Below, in pieces: positions 47,949-58,236 of a stretch of 64,000 nucleotides of DNA. Where the stretch lies: assembly GCA_022570795.1 (NCBI GenBank), contig JAKUDP010000008.1, positions 868,001-932,000 of the forward strand. Reading direction: 5' to 3'. Below the pieces are notes generated by a model. It searched no databases. It was not told the origin of the DNA and saw nothing but the letters and a program-made list of their open reading frames with translations. The stretch comes from Sphaerulina vaccinii. Taxonomy: Eukaryota; Ascomycota; Dothideomycetes; Mycosphaerellales; Mycosphaerellaceae. Position 1 is the first letter of the stretch, and each line of letters opens with the position of its first letter. Made by a program: the position numbers and the translations under genes.

Positions 47949-49520
47949 CTATTCATGATTCTCTTGCCTCTTCATTGGACTTTTTTGCCTCCCACTCTCA
48001 TATGGGTCACCAGGGTCTGAGCTCATGCTATCTCGCCCTATTGCAAACTCATCTGCTGCTTCTATACTCCTGCGCTGCTTTCTGGGCGAATTGTCTTCTG
48101 CGGACACAATCGCATGCGCTTCTTTTCTTGCATCAGACTTCATCTTGGAGTACTTCAGCCAGTTGTAGCCCGCTATACTGGCGATCGTGACAACGAGGCC
48201 CGACACGTTGATCGGACTCAGCTCGTCGCCAAAGGTGAAACTTGCAGCACTGATGGTCAGCACCTCCTTGAAGATGCCACATACTGACAAAGTCACAACG
48301 GACGAGCGTTGTAATAGCGCGAACTCCGCAGCGACCATCATGAAAGCCAAACATCCTGGAAATAGAATGATGAGTGCTCCCAAGAAATGTCCTTTCGCCT
48401 GTCCCAATTCCTTCAACCCTTGCATCACCGCTGATGGTCCCTCAATCGGTACTGCCAACACGAACAGTACGACAAACATCACCGGCGTCAAAAAGAAAAT
48501 CGACGAGAATGGATTACTCGTCGCCCGATTCCTCAATAACAGAATTTGTGTCAAACTCCATCGAAAACCCGAACACAATGATGCTGTCATTACGAGGATA
48601 AACCCTAAAGCGTTGAAAGCTGCTTCTCCAGATACCATCAAGATTACTCCTATGGTCATGAGGGTTATTACGCCGCAGAGTTTCCAGGTTGGTTGTTCGA
48701 GTTTGAAAATGAAGGCGAAGAGGAGGACGAAGGCTAGGACGGAGGATTTGCACATTGTGAAGAATGTGAGCGATATGAAGCGGAGGGAGAAGTTTCCGAG
48801 GCCGATGTCTAGGGCTGTGGCTGTTCCGCAGGGGGTTATTCGGGTGAGGTAGAAGGATTTTGTCATTAGAGGTTGTTGTTGTTTCTTTGGTTGTTGTTGT
48901 TCGTTTCCTCCGGAGCCTCCGACTCGTTCGTATTCTTGTTCTCCTGAAGGTTGTATGATTTGTCCAGTCCTGTCTCGTCCTGGTCGGAAACGTGGGAAGA
49001 TGATTATGACCAGACTCGCTAGGGAGAATTGTACGAGCATGTGGATTGATGTTGTGAATAGAGGGAAATGGAAGTCCAAGTTCTCGGATGAGAACATCCA
49101 TTTGTTGTAGACGGATATGGATATACTGAATGTATACCATAGGAGTATAAGGAGTCCGTTTATGATGACATTCCGTATTAAGGCTGCTTTCGCTATGCCC
49201 TTCTCTTCAGCCAGGAGTGCTTCGCCTGCTATTCGAGTCGAGGGATCTTGGTCTCTTCTCCTCCGTCGTCGCCGTCTTTTGCGCTCGGGTTGTGCGAGAC
49301 CAGTCTCTTCGTCGTCATCGTTTGAGTATGCGCCCTCGTCTGAGGAGTGTATCGAAGACAATTCCATGTCGGTGCTCTGGTCGGACTCGGACGGCCTCTT
49401 CGTCTCTCCCTCGACAGCGTTTATGGGCGGTCGCCTGCTCGTTGCATTGTGTTTCGTGGACTGTGAGAAGAGAACACTACCACTTCGCTGGCGCGTATGC
49501 CCCAGTGGCAGTGGTTCCAT
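47949..49520 (-). CDS. SLC35/Ymd8-like nucleotide-sugar or triose-phosphate-type transporter
   Basis: This intron-less 523-aa frame starts at ATG 49520. Residues 1-110 are hydrophilic and low-complexity with an Arg-rich run (about residues 80-88). About ten membrane segments of the drug/metabolite transporter superfamily (TPT/EamA-like) follow. Characteristic stretches are WYTFSISISVYNKWMFS, FHFPLFTTSIHMLVQF, ATALDIGLGNFSLRFISLTF, CKSSVLAFVLLFAFIF, GFRWSLTQILLLRN and GIFKEVLTISAASFTFGDEL. These fit the SLC35C2 / yeast Ymd8 group, in Golgi or ER membranes. Substrate is unproven. A Gln/Gly-rich loop lies between segments two and three. The C-terminus is a polar cytosolic tail. Confidence 0.88.
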   Translation of the reverse strand: MEPLPLGHTRQRSGSVLFSQSTKHNATSRRPPINAVEGETKRPSESDQSTDMELSSIHSSDEGAYSNDDDEETGLAQPERKRRRRRRRRDQDPSTRIAGEALLAEEKGIAKAALIRNVIINGLLILLWYTFSISISVYNKWMFSSENLDFHFPLFTTSIHMLVQFSLASLVIIIFPRFRPGRDRTGQIIQPSGEQEYERVGGSGGNEQQQPKKQQQPLMTKSFYLTRITPCGTATALDIGLGNFSLRFISLTFFTMCKSSVLAFVLLFAFIFKLEQPTWKLCGVITLMTIGVILMVSGEAAFNALGFILVMTASLCSGFRWSLTQILLLRNRATSNPFSSIFFLTPVMFVVLFVLAVPIEGPSAVMQGLKELGQAKGHFLGALIILFPGCLAFMMVAAEFALLQRSSVVTLSVCGIFKEVLTISAASFTFGDELSPINVSGLVVTIASIAGYNWLKYSKMKSDARKEAHAIVSAEDNSPRKQRRSIEAADEFAIGRDSMSSDPGDPYESGRQKSPMKRQENHE

Positions 49521-49683
49521 AAAGTGGGAGTATGTAATGTTTGGTCAGGCTCCTATTTCTGGAGCGCGACTGTAGGATGTACGAGCCTTGGAGATGAGGT
49601 CAAGGACAAGGGGTCCGTCCATTGATCTTGGCGTTCACAAGTGGCACAAGAGACACAAGAGACATCTACCCATCGAGCTCACT

Positions 49684-51674
49684 AATCTGCTTCAGACTAC
49701 AACTATGCCTACACTTCGCAACGACAACATCATGACGACAATCTACAGGCTAATCAGCGAAATCCCGTCTTCTTGAAAGCGGCTGCTGAAGGCCAGGCTC
49801 AGCGCGGCAGGCACTTCCTCCTGCTCGGCATCGACCTAGACTTCTGCGACCATCTTGGACTCACAGCTCTTCATCATGCTGCCCTTAGTGGGTATGAAGA
49901 TGTGGTCCAGGATCTTATTGACAATGGAGCCGATGTGAACGCACAAAGCTTACACTTCGGCACTCCTTTGCACCTCGCGTGCCTCAAGAGCCGAACACTA
50001 CTGGTCAATCTCTTGCTCAACTCGAGGGCTAATATCAGGGCGCAGAGCCGTCTCGTTGGGACACCGCTACATTGTGCAGCGCAAACAGCTCCAATCGCTA
50101 TCATCGAGGCTCTTCGCAAGCGTGGCGCCGACTACTCAGTGGAATCGCTTGTTTCCACCGATGCTATGGAGCAGATCGAGTCTCAAGCAAGCGTTTGGGG
50201 CGCAGGGGTGGACGAGGCACTGAATGACATGACTTCTACTGTGTTCTGGGTTTCAGATTGTTCTCCGCTGGACCTGGCCTACCAGAAACGTCCCGAAGAA
50301 GTCATCAAGGCTCTCCTCCAGGATGACTTCCCAACTGAGGCAAAGTCCCGTACCTGGAGTGTTCCCAATCTGAGTGACATTGGCTTGCACTGCGCACACG
50401 AGGATAGCTTGACCACCGACCTCCGACCGACGATGCTGGCTGCTCGTAGGGACAATATCGGAGTGTTGCGATTTCTGAATAACTACGAGGTGGATGTATA
50501 TGGTGAAGATAGCGATGGCTGGACTGCTCTACATCATGCAGCGTACTGCGACTCTGGCGACGCCATCGATATGCTTATCCGCATGGGCGCTTTCTCAGAC
50601 AGAAAAGATCGGAGAGGATATACTCCTCTCATGATGGCTTCTGAGGAGGGAAACTTTAGTGCCCTTCGTGCGCTGTTGAGAAACTATGCTGATCTTAGTG
50701 CTTGTTGTTACGAAAAACGTACAGCACTTCATGTTGCAGCCAATGAAGGCTGTGTTCGACTTCTCGTGCAGGCCGGTGCTTCACTCACTTTCACAGATCG
50801 TGAAGGCATGTGTCCTGCCTTTCACTACATTGATACTGGTCGCACATCTTTTCTCAGGACCTTGATCGAGATGGATTATACTCAAACAATTGCTCACACT
50901 GGACCCTCAGGCGACTCACTCGTGCACTTTGCTGCTCAACAGGACGACCGACTTGAAAGTCTGAAGCTACTCATCCATCGCAAGGCGCCGCTTACCAGCT
51001 GGAATCTGTATGAGTTCACTCCTCTGGGCATGGCGGTGCGATGCCAGGCTATGGACTCTATCAAGGCACTGATAGCGGCTGGATGTGCTGTTGATGAGTA
51101 CATGGGCCGTGGGCATTCCCTACTAAGCTTAGCCTGTATAGCAGGCAACAGAGGCATTGCAAGATTACTACTTGAAAGCGGCGCGCCTCCCAACAGCTAC
51201 ATGGCAGCAGATGGATCCATACCTCCAGCGGTACACGAAGCGGACATGCAGGCATTGATACAACAGCATGGAGGAGTAGTGCCAGAAGCGCCTACGCAGA
51301 CTCATTCGAGCAGCCATAATGATGGCGTAGAGGAAGATCCTGCAGTCCAGACGACTGCCTCCGAGGACGCGACACAACAAGACCATGTACCCACTCAGGA
51401 TGCGAATGCTGCATCACATCCAGGACCACCTTCGAATGACGAAGCACTGCGTGATGCTACGCCTCAGCGAGCTACCGCCTCAGCATCTCCAGTCGGAAGA
51501 TCGAGTTCTACGCCTGAAGAGCGCCCATCTGCTGGCCAACGCAGCGAGAGAGGCTCAAGAAGATCGCGACCAAGGCGCAAACCGGCTCCGAGTTCGCCAT
51601 CGCATACTAATGATACTAGAACACCCAAGAGCAGTGCATGGGCAGCGTTCTTCGCCGGTGGGCGGCTGCGGTAG
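49684..51674 (+). CDS. Ankyrin-repeat protein 1 (5' exon unresolved)
   Basis: This long plus frame ends at TAG 51674. It has about ten ankyrin repeats between roughly 49,850 and 51,230, with TALHHAA, TPLHLAC, TPLHCAA, TPLMMAS and TALHVAA cores. A Ser/Thr/Pro- and Arg-rich tail of about 150 residues ends in SRRSRPRRKP and AFFAGGRLR. No ATG lies between the upstream in-frame stop (49681-49683) and the first repeat, so translation must begin in an upstream exon. CTTCAG just before ACTACAACTATG (about 49,692-49,697) is a good acceptor. It is clearly paralogous to the gene at 53125, with the same spacing of GTPLHxACL and GTPLHCA blocks. Ankyrin repeats bind proteins; the partner is unknown. Confidence 0.82.
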
Positions 51675-51845
51675 CAGTCATACATCTGCAGCTTAACGCA
51701 CTTTGCCCGGGAGATAGAACCAAATCGCGGCGGCTCATGAAAGCTTTTCAAGGTTACCTTATTTCTTCGCGAGCAGCGTGCCCATGAGCTATGATAAATT
51801 GACATCTTGTCACGCGTGCATGCGGGACAGTCAAGGCTTTGGTGG

Positions 51846-51867
51846 AGTGGCTCCGGCACGATCCACT
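51846..51867. promoter_or_regulatory. Inverted-repeat motif, copy 1
   Basis: AGTGGCTC, a CGGCAC loop, then GATCCACT form an 8-bp inverted repeat with one mismatch. Together with the preceding TGG it recurs almost identically at 52977-52998. Both copies lie between genes of the ankyrin cassette, upstream of a start codon. Confidence 0.6.
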
Positions 51868-51994
51868 ACCAAAGGCCAAGTTATCGCGCAGCCCGAGTTC
51901 CGACCATTCTCTTCTGCCTCACACACACCACGGCATCAACATAAGCTTTTGAGATCTACACCCCATCGAGAGTGCGCAGAGGCTGTCACGATTA

Positions 51995-52945
51995 ATGCCA
52001 CTTTACCAAGCCATCAAACTCTACAGTACAGACTCTGCACTTCTTCCATCTTTTGCGTCTTCTCCCACGAGGGAGCTGCACAAAATGGACAGCATGTCTT
52101 CAGACAATCCGCCGATCTATGAGATCGCTCTGAAGAGTGACTCGAACCAAATACGAATTCATAGAATTATTGAGCAAACATTTACCAGAGGCACGGATTT
52201 CTCAGCAAAGGTCTCTGAATGGGCCGAGGAGTTAGCGTGGTTCCTTATCGACATCTTAGCCATGGACTACGACTATGACGTGGGATGGAGAACATCATCA
52301 GACCAGGCCAGACGGCGGAAGAGGTACAGGAAACTTGGATACTGTTTGAGGCATATTCGTTTGTACAAATGGCCATCATTTTCCGCAAGTTCAGCTTGGC
52401 CTACAGGCGCTCTAATGAGGACGTTCGACAGACCTGCTCAAGAATTGGGAATACTGCCTGGCGTCGTTGATACAGTTCTACAGCGCTACTTGAAATACAG
52501 CTCCAAGGAAGCGTATAGCCACAAGTACAAGGGCTGTATCCATCAGGTTCGTCAAGAGCTAGGCGTCGTTGGACTAGCCGAGAAGATCACCTGGGATTGG
52601 ATTCACTTATCACGATGTCTGGAAAGATTCAGTGCTGCGAGCGAGTGGAGCTTAGCTGCACATTATCAAGGCATCTTGAAAGTCACACAGAAGATGCTCC
52701 CACGGAGTCATCCTACACGATATCTCATGGAGTATACAAGTCAGCCCCACGCTGGTATAGATCCGCGAAATATTCCTGGCCGGCTAGGTTGGTCTTTGCA
52801 GGAGCTGCAGGAGCTGCTTCCTGAAGGTGACCGCTGGTTACGAGAGACTCAAGCATACCACTTCCAGAGACGCAAGCTAGTCCCTCCACCTACACTACCC
52901 TTAGAGCGTGCAAGCTCCAGCTGGTGGGCAAGGATCAAAAAGTGA
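51995..52945 (+). CDS. Hypothetical protein between the ankyrin paralogues
   Basis: A 316-aa frame runs from ATG 51995. A second in-frame ATG at 52085 in the better context CAAAATGG would give 286 aa (MDSMSSDNPPIYEIAL) and is my preferred start. No family is recognised. The protein is mostly helical-looking and basic, with WAEELAWFLIDILAMDYDYD, an RRRKRYRKLGYCLRHIRLYK basic stretch (about residues 106-125) and conserved-looking tryptophans; it has no signal peptide or clear membrane segment. It sits 320 bp after ankyrin gene 1 and 179 bp before ankyrin gene 2 on the same strand, so the three may form a duplicated cassette. Confidence 0.62.
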   Translation: MPLYQAIKLYSTDSALLPSFASSPTRELHKMDSMSSDNPPIYEIALKSDSNQIRIHRIIEQTFTRGTDFSAKVSEWAEELAWFLIDILAMDYDYDVGWRTSSDQARRRKRYRKLGYCLRHIRLYKWPSFSASSAWPTGALMRTFDRPAQELGILPGVVDTVLQRYLKYSSKEAYSHKYKGCIHQVRQELGVVGLAEKITWDWIHLSRCLERFSAASEWSLAAHYQGILKVTQKMLPRSHPTRYLMEYTSQPHAGIDPRNIPGRLGWSLQELQELLPEGDRWLRETQAYHFQRRKLVPPPTLPLERASSSWWARIKK

Positions 52946-52976
52946 TAGCACTAGTGCGAGACTCATGATTTAGTGG

Positions 52977-52998
52977 AGTGGCTCCGGCACGAGCCACT
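52977..52998. promoter_or_regulatory. Inverted-repeat motif, copy 2
   Basis: AGTGGCTC, a CGGCAC loop, then GAGCCACT form a perfect 8-bp inverted repeat. It shares about 25 bp with 51844-51867 and sits 31 bp after the stop of the hypothetical gene and about 126 bp before the ATG of ankyrin gene 2. Confidence 0.62.
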
Positions 52999-53124
52999 GC
53001 ATTGCATTGCATAAGCGAGACCGAAGGCGGCTGTGCCAAGCTGATGAGACCTCACTCGAGCTGAATCTGCACCACCTCCAGCGACATGTCGTGAAACAGC
53101 TGTCCATCCCAGCTGGCGTGGATC

Positions 53125-54942
53125 ATGGGCGATAACTCGGAGCATGCGCACTCCTACTCAGGCCTCGTTGCGAACGGTTCTGGTCCACAGCACAACGGAG
53201 CGCACTATGGCAATCAGTACCACTACTATGGCATCCGCCAGCAAGCAGACAACAAGCTGCCCGACGAGTCGCGATGCAAGGCTCTGCATATAGCTGCCGC
53301 CGATGGAGAGGCGATCCGTGTGGAGCATCTTCTGAATCTTGGTGCCAGCGTAGATTATACAGATGAATACGGCCTCACCGCATTACATCGAGCAGTCCTT
53401 GGAGGTGTTGTCGGAGTGGTCAAGCTACTTATCGAACGAGGCGCGCACGTCAATGCAACCAGTGGCGAGCTTGGGACGCCACTGCACTTTGCCTGCCTGG
53501 CTGGCAATGTCGCTATCGTAAAGCTACTCTTGTCACATCATGCCATCGTCTCGAAAGTAGGGAGCATGCTTGCCACACCACTGCATTGCGCCGTCTTTGC
53601 GAAGCAGGCCGAGGTTGTCGAAGAAATGCTAAAGGCCGGCGCGCCTGTTTCCTTATTGGGGACGATCATACCAAATGCATTGCGGAAGTTGACTTTTGAC
53701 TTCGACACATGGAGCTCGGCATTCAGTGCAGCACACCTACCCTCGTCTAAGAACATGTGCACTGCGTACAGTGAGTCTGCGTGGGCTCTGAGCTGCGCGA
53801 TCAACCTAAGCCCGATCACGAAAATGCTCTACCAGTCTCATTCGTGGAAAGCTGCCAAGAGTACCCGCTTGAGCAAGTGGTGTGTAACAGGCCTGGCGAA
53901 TGTTCAGAGATCTGAAGCCAAGAGTAGAGTTACCGATGGGATTACTATCTTCATGTTGGCCGCACAGTCGTCTGGTTCGAACACACTGGAGTTTCTGCAA
54001 GAGACTTTCGGGCACGACTTAGTGAATGCTAGAGATAGCTCGGAGTGGACACCACTGCACTACGCAGCATACGATGATCGCGCCAAATGTGCCGATGCAC
54101 TCCTTCGCGTAGGCGCAGAAATCAACAGTGTCACCGTAGATGGCTCAACTCCTCTTATGCTTGCAGCTGCAACAGGCAGAGAGAAAATTCTGTCTCGGCT
54201 CCTCACGAGGGGCGCTTTGGTCACTGCGCGCGATCATAGTGGTCAGACAGCACTTCACAGAGCCAGTACGCCACGTTGTGTGACTCTACTCTTAGAACAC
54301 AAGACTCTACTCTTACCACACAAGGGAAAGGAAACGCTACCACTTGTGCATGATGACGAGGACCTGATGCCCCTGCTGAAGTTTGCAGCGGATGGACAAG
54401 TTGAGCTCTTGAAAGCTATGATTAATCGGGAAGTTAACGTGAAATCAGTCAACAGCTCCGGCGAGACAGCCTTATACCTGGCGGCGAAGTACAATCACGT
54501 CGATTGCATACAACTACTACTGAAACATGGAGCAACTATAGGCATGAAGACTCATGAAGGCTGGACAGCACTCGGCATGGCCGTTTGCAACGGCTCCGCT
54601 GCAGCGGTTGAAGCTCTGCTTCAGACCGGCATACCCGATCCAGACACAAGTCATGGAGGCGAGATATCGCTGCTAACTCTGGCTGCGAAGCATGGCAAGA
54701 TGCCCATTGTGAGCATTCTTCTCGCTGCCAAAGCCGATCCCAATGGCTGGCACTCCACCGCGATTCCCGAAGGTGAACGCACGCCGCTTGGGTGGGCGTG
54801 CTATCGTGGGACTATCAGAATGGTTGGAGCATTGCTAGCAGCTGGAGCCAAGCCAGATGTTGCAGCCGCATATACTGCGCCGAATACATCTCAGGATGAA
54901 ATAGTCACGCTGATGCGCGAGTACGGGAATTCGAAGCACTAA
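53125..54942 (+). CDS. Ankyrin-repeat protein 2
   Basis: This intron-less 605-aa frame starts at ATG 53125. A polar His/Tyr/Gly-rich N-terminus (about 45 residues, no signal peptide) precedes about 12 ankyrin repeats with KALHIAAADGE, TALHRAV, TPLHFAC, TPLHCAV, TPLHYAA, TALHRAS and TALYLAAKYNH cores. It ends soon after the last repeat, without the basic tail of paralogue 1. A non-ankyrin insert of about 100 residues lies between repeats 4 and 5 (about 53,640-53,930) and is also present in paralogue 1. That indicates a shared architecture and a gene duplication followed by strong divergence. Cytosolic scaffold function is likely; the partner is unknown. Confidence 0.86.
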   Translation: MGDNSEHAHSYSGLVANGSGPQHNGAHYGNQYHYYGIRQQADNKLPDESRCKALHIAAADGEAIRVEHLLNLGASVDYTDEYGLTALHRAVLGGVVGVVKLLIERGAHVNATSGELGTPLHFACLAGNVAIVKLLLSHHAIVSKVGSMLATPLHCAVFAKQAEVVEEMLKAGAPVSLLGTIIPNALRKLTFDFDTWSSAFSAAHLPSSKNMCTAYSESAWALSCAINLSPITKMLYQSHSWKAAKSTRLSKWCVTGLANVQRSEAKSRVTDGITIFMLAAQSSGSNTLEFLQETFGHDLVNARDSSEWTPLHYAAYDDRAKCADALLRVGAEINSVTVDGSTPLMLAAATGREKILSRLLTRGALVTARDHSGQTALHRASTPRCVTLLLEHKTLLLPHKGKETLPLVHDDEDLMPLLKFAADGQVELLKAMINREVNVKSVNSSGETALYLAAKYNHVDCIQLLLKHGATIGMKTHEGWTALGMAVCNGSAAAVEALLQTGIPDPDTSHGGEISLLTLAAKHGKMPIVSILLAAKADPNGWHSTAIPEGERTPLGWACYRGTIRMVGALLAAGAKPDVAAAYTAPNTSQDEIVTLMREYGNSKH

Positions 54943-55842
54943 GGACACTGTCCACAAGCCCGGCAACTGCATCAGTGATTGACCAGCAAGTATCTCTGAG
55001 AACGTGGAGGCATCCCAAAAGCAGCTGTCCAACAGCTTGTCAGCGCAGTGGGCCTGAGTCTCAACGGGAATGCCAGAGCTACTTGTCGCCGAACACGTCT
55101 CAAGACACCAGATTCAAGCTAATGCGTTGAAGGCGCTTACAGCAGCCCACATTATCAATGAGCTGACGAATCCGGTTCGCAGCTCATGTTCGTCATGGCG
55201 GACCTTGCGAAACGACAAAGTGCCTAGGCATCATCGTCTCCCTTGGTCGGCCAGGACGAAGATGAGCTAGCTGACCAGCGTAGCCAGCCGTGAAGAATCA
55301 GCAATCTTCTCCGAGAAGCGATTGAGATGGCACTACGCTCTGTCTCGTGATGCAACAGCTTGGTGTCTGCTCGTGGATTGGGATTTTCTGCCTCAGGAAT
55401 ACGCATACCAGTCTCTGACTGCTGCACTAAGAACATACTCCTTTCCGTCAGGCTTCAGGACAGCGAACATAATCAGAACAGGACAACTTATGCATCATGT
55501 CTGAAAGAACCATAGACAATGTGTCATTTTGGAGACTATCTTTAGAAACATACCGTCTAAAGCTCATGATCTTAAGCGAGGCTCATCAGCCTGGTATCCG
55601 CAACGCTGTCGAAGCTGCTCGTCCTTCCATGCATATACCTACCTATGCCATACTAGGAGCCTTTCGCCAGACTCTCCATCTTCCACGAGAATGTATATCT
55701 GATAGTGAGAATCCGTGATGAAACTGGATGCAGTCAGTCGGATGATTGCTCTTGACCGACTTGGTCACTCTTCATCACGGCTTTGAACGCACTCTCAAAA
55801 CCCTGATGACCCCAGCTCAAGCACGCAATCCCCCACACTGCC
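54943..55842. other. Gene-poor spacer
   Basis: I see only short frames without motifs in this 0.9-kb stretch. It is not RIP-altered. Convergent 3' UTRs of ankyrin gene 2 and the next minus-strand gene must lie here. A decayed gene is possible but nothing supports one. Confidence 0.5.
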
Positions 55843-57414
55843 CTAGTCTTCGTACTCTTTGAGGAGAGCACTCGCTGAGGCGCTGATGCTCTCGTAGTAA
55901 TTCAGCACCTTCTGTGGGCATCGCTGTGCGAGTACATGCAAGTTGTGTTGGGTCTTATTGCCATTCTTCCATTCGAGTAGACCATCATACTTCGTGAGTC
56001 TGCCATTGGCATCGGTGTCTTCAGCTTCGATGACGGCCGTGACGCGTCTGATGTGGTCTTCCCAAGAGCCAAGAGGTGGCTCCCACTCGCGATTCGCATC
56101 CGCGTTGCCCTGGTGAATGTGGTCATTCTCTGTTGATGACAAGCGCATGTACAAGTCATCCTCCGGTGCTGCGGTAGCCTGGTCATTGCGGTTCTTTCGA
56201 GCGATGCGGCCAAGCAGCATCTCATTAACGCTGTTGTTTCGGCACCACTCTTTGAACTCGTCAATGATAGCAGCGCTGGCGACATCGCCCTTCGAGGCAT
56301 GTATCTGCAACTTGAAGTATGACGCGAGATGACCTTTACTTGTGACGTGGGTGACCATCGAAGCGAGGGTGTCAAAGGCTGGCACTTTCGGGCAGATCTT
56401 GCAGCGGTGCTTGATGTATCCAAACGCAACATCAGTAGCTTGGTGGGCGCTTCTCCGCTTGCAGAGACCAGAAATCTTGGTGATACCAGCTCGAATACCT
56501 TGGCTTAGAGGCTGCCAGAAGATGCAGATGGAGTCGATCGGGATGTAGACAGTGAGCGCGAATTTCAATCCGAATCTGTTACCGCATTCGGCCCAGACGG
56601 CCGCAATGTATACAGCGTCCAGCGCGAATGCGAACAGCTTCCGGCGCGTCATGTCGGAAGCAGAACTTGCGTAGAGCTCTCTGAGCAATATGGTCCTGTT
56701 TGGAATGGATGCCATGAGGAACGCGATGTTGAAACAGGCCCAAAGCAGGAGATGCACTCCGTCGCACAGGAAGTGATTTCTCCCGTAAAACGTCTCAGGC
56801 CGAGCAAGCCATCCTTGCAGGAAGATTCCAGCCTTGGTGGCTTCGTCCTCCGCAAGACTGCGTGCTGTCTTCTGAATCACATCCAGGCCGCTCAAGATGC
56901 AGATGTATGCTACCAGCAGCATGGACCCAATGATCTCGGTGAGAGACTTGCCGCAACTTTGGCATGGCCCCAGCCTCTGCGGGATGTTCTTGACCACGCC
57001 GATGAGCCGAGCGAGCATAGATGCGCCTCCTTCTCCACCAGACAGAGAAGGTTTGGACGACTCTTGTATGACCTGCTTGTCCTGCTTGCCACTGACAACG
57101 CTTCCACTTGGGGGTATAGATTCAGGAATACTGCGCTTCTCACAAAAGTTGCCAGCGGCATCGTAGACGTACTCGATTGGCTCGACATTCTCGCTGGTAG
57201 CCTGCAGGCGACGAATGACCTCCGGGCCTTTCTGTTGATTGCGTCGCTTCTTCATGGCAGGTGTGGCGGAGTCGAACAGACCCATGCCCTGCCACGGTTG
57301 GCAATAGAGCATGCCTGTGCTGCGTTCCTCTCCCTTGCTGGCGGCGGTGGTTTTTTCTGGCGTGTTCTTGCCCAGGACGATCCAAGACTCCTCGTCGCTT
57401 GAGTCGGCCGGCAT
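55843..57414 (-). CDS. Membrane protein with a U1-like C2H2 zinc finger, unknown function
   Basis: I choose ATG 57414 (MPADSSDEESWIVLG), because the longer frame begins without ATG; this gives 523 aa. The acidic/polar N-terminus is followed by a CQSCGK pair and about four hydrophobic segments: GSMLLVAYICILSGLDVI, HLLLWACFNIAFLMASI, LFAFALDAVYIAAVW and FALTVYIPIDSICIFW. A finger CKICPKVPAFDTLASMVTHV...SKGHLASYFK follows (about residues 353-385), a C2H2 form with the SKGHL signature of U1-like fingers. The C-terminus is soluble and ends in a helical SISASASALLKEYED. A multi-pass region before a nucleic-acid-type finger is unusual. I do not recognise an orthologue. Confidence 0.75.
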   Translation of the reverse strand: MPADSSDEESWIVLGKNTPEKTTAASKGEERSTGMLYCQPWQGMGLFDSATPAMKKRRNQQKGPEVIRRLQATSENVEPIEYVYDAAGNFCEKRSIPESIPPSGSVVSGKQDKQVIQESSKPSLSGGEGGASMLARLIGVVKNIPQRLGPCQSCGKSLTEIIGSMLLVAYICILSGLDVIQKTARSLAEDEATKAGIFLQGWLARPETFYGRNHFLCDGVHLLLWACFNIAFLMASIPNRTILLRELYASSASDMTRRKLFAFALDAVYIAAVWAECGNRFGLKFALTVYIPIDSICIFWQPLSQGIRAGITKISGLCKRRSAHQATDVAFGYIKHRCKICPKVPAFDTLASMVTHVTSKGHLASYFKLQIHASKGDVASAAIIDEFKEWCRNNSVNEMLLGRIARKNRNDQATAAPEDDLYMRLSSTENDHIHQGNADANREWEPPLGSWEDHIRRVTAVIEAEDTDANGRLTKYDGLLEWKNGNKTQHNLHVLAQRCPQKVLNYYESISASASALLKEYED

Positions 57415-58236
57415 TTTGGGGGTTTGCGGGTTTGCGGTTGTGGTTGTGTGTGTTGGAAACCGAAAGAAGCTCAATGTGAAGTTTGAAAAAGGAAGGCAGC
57501 GGCCACTGGATTGAGAAAGAGCTTTCACGTACTTGCCGCAGCTTCACTTCATATTGCCCCACCAAACAACATCTCCAAGCCGTCGACGTTAACCCATTAT
57601 TGATCTGTCTTTACTCTGGGCTGCTCAGACTGTGCTCATCGCGAGAGACATGGACGCGTATTTCTCCATTTCTAGATGCTCTTCTGTGAGCACCTCGAGG
57701 CTGCCCTCGGTAGCGTGGTCGAACGCGGATTGTCGGAAATGTAATCCGAGTTACGGCTCCATCTCTGCGGAATCTCGCAGACCACAGCACTGAGCTAGCT
57801 GACGGAGGCCCGGAGTCAGATCTTGAGGCCGTTTCCAGAGATGTTTTCTCGGCGCGGACATAGCCATTCTAAAAAGTTGGGAAATCGTCTCCATCTCTAC
57901 ACATCCCCGCGTACCATGCTACTGAGGTCCAAACCTTGCCAGTGTTAGCCTCATTGGCACGTTTTCGAGATACCTGCCGATTGCGGCGATTCCATCAGTT
58001 CTGACAAGCTGGGACCTCACAAGCGATGCGAGACCATTAATACAGTCGTTACAGAGCTCTCCAACGAGAGATACAAGCTTTGGTATGAACCAATAGCAGA
58101 ACTGCTCTCCTCTCTTGTCATCGAGATGTCATGATTCTTTATCTCTCTATCGACATGTTCAGTTCCTGCGATGCTGTTCTTGTCGCATATTATACTCCAG
58201 CGCCCTCTCCCATATATCCAACCATTACTTCACTTC
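57415..58236. other. Intergenic region
   Basis: Upstream of the zinc-finger membrane gene (minus) and downstream of the small secreted protein gene (minus). Short frames only; no motif recognised in 0.8 kb. Confidence 0.5.

Noticed and set aside
48187..49140. Long frames on both strands inside the SLC35-like gene
   Set aside because: Shadow frames; only the 523-aa frame has membrane segments and family motifs.
49588..49776. 62-codon plus frame before ankyrin gene 1 as its N-terminus
   Set aside because: It is in a different frame and ends in TGA before the repeats; no clear donor links it to the ankyrin frame, so the first exon is left open.
56752..57402. 216-codon plus frame opposite the zinc-finger membrane gene
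   Set aside because: No motif, no supported start, fully inside the real minus-strand gene.
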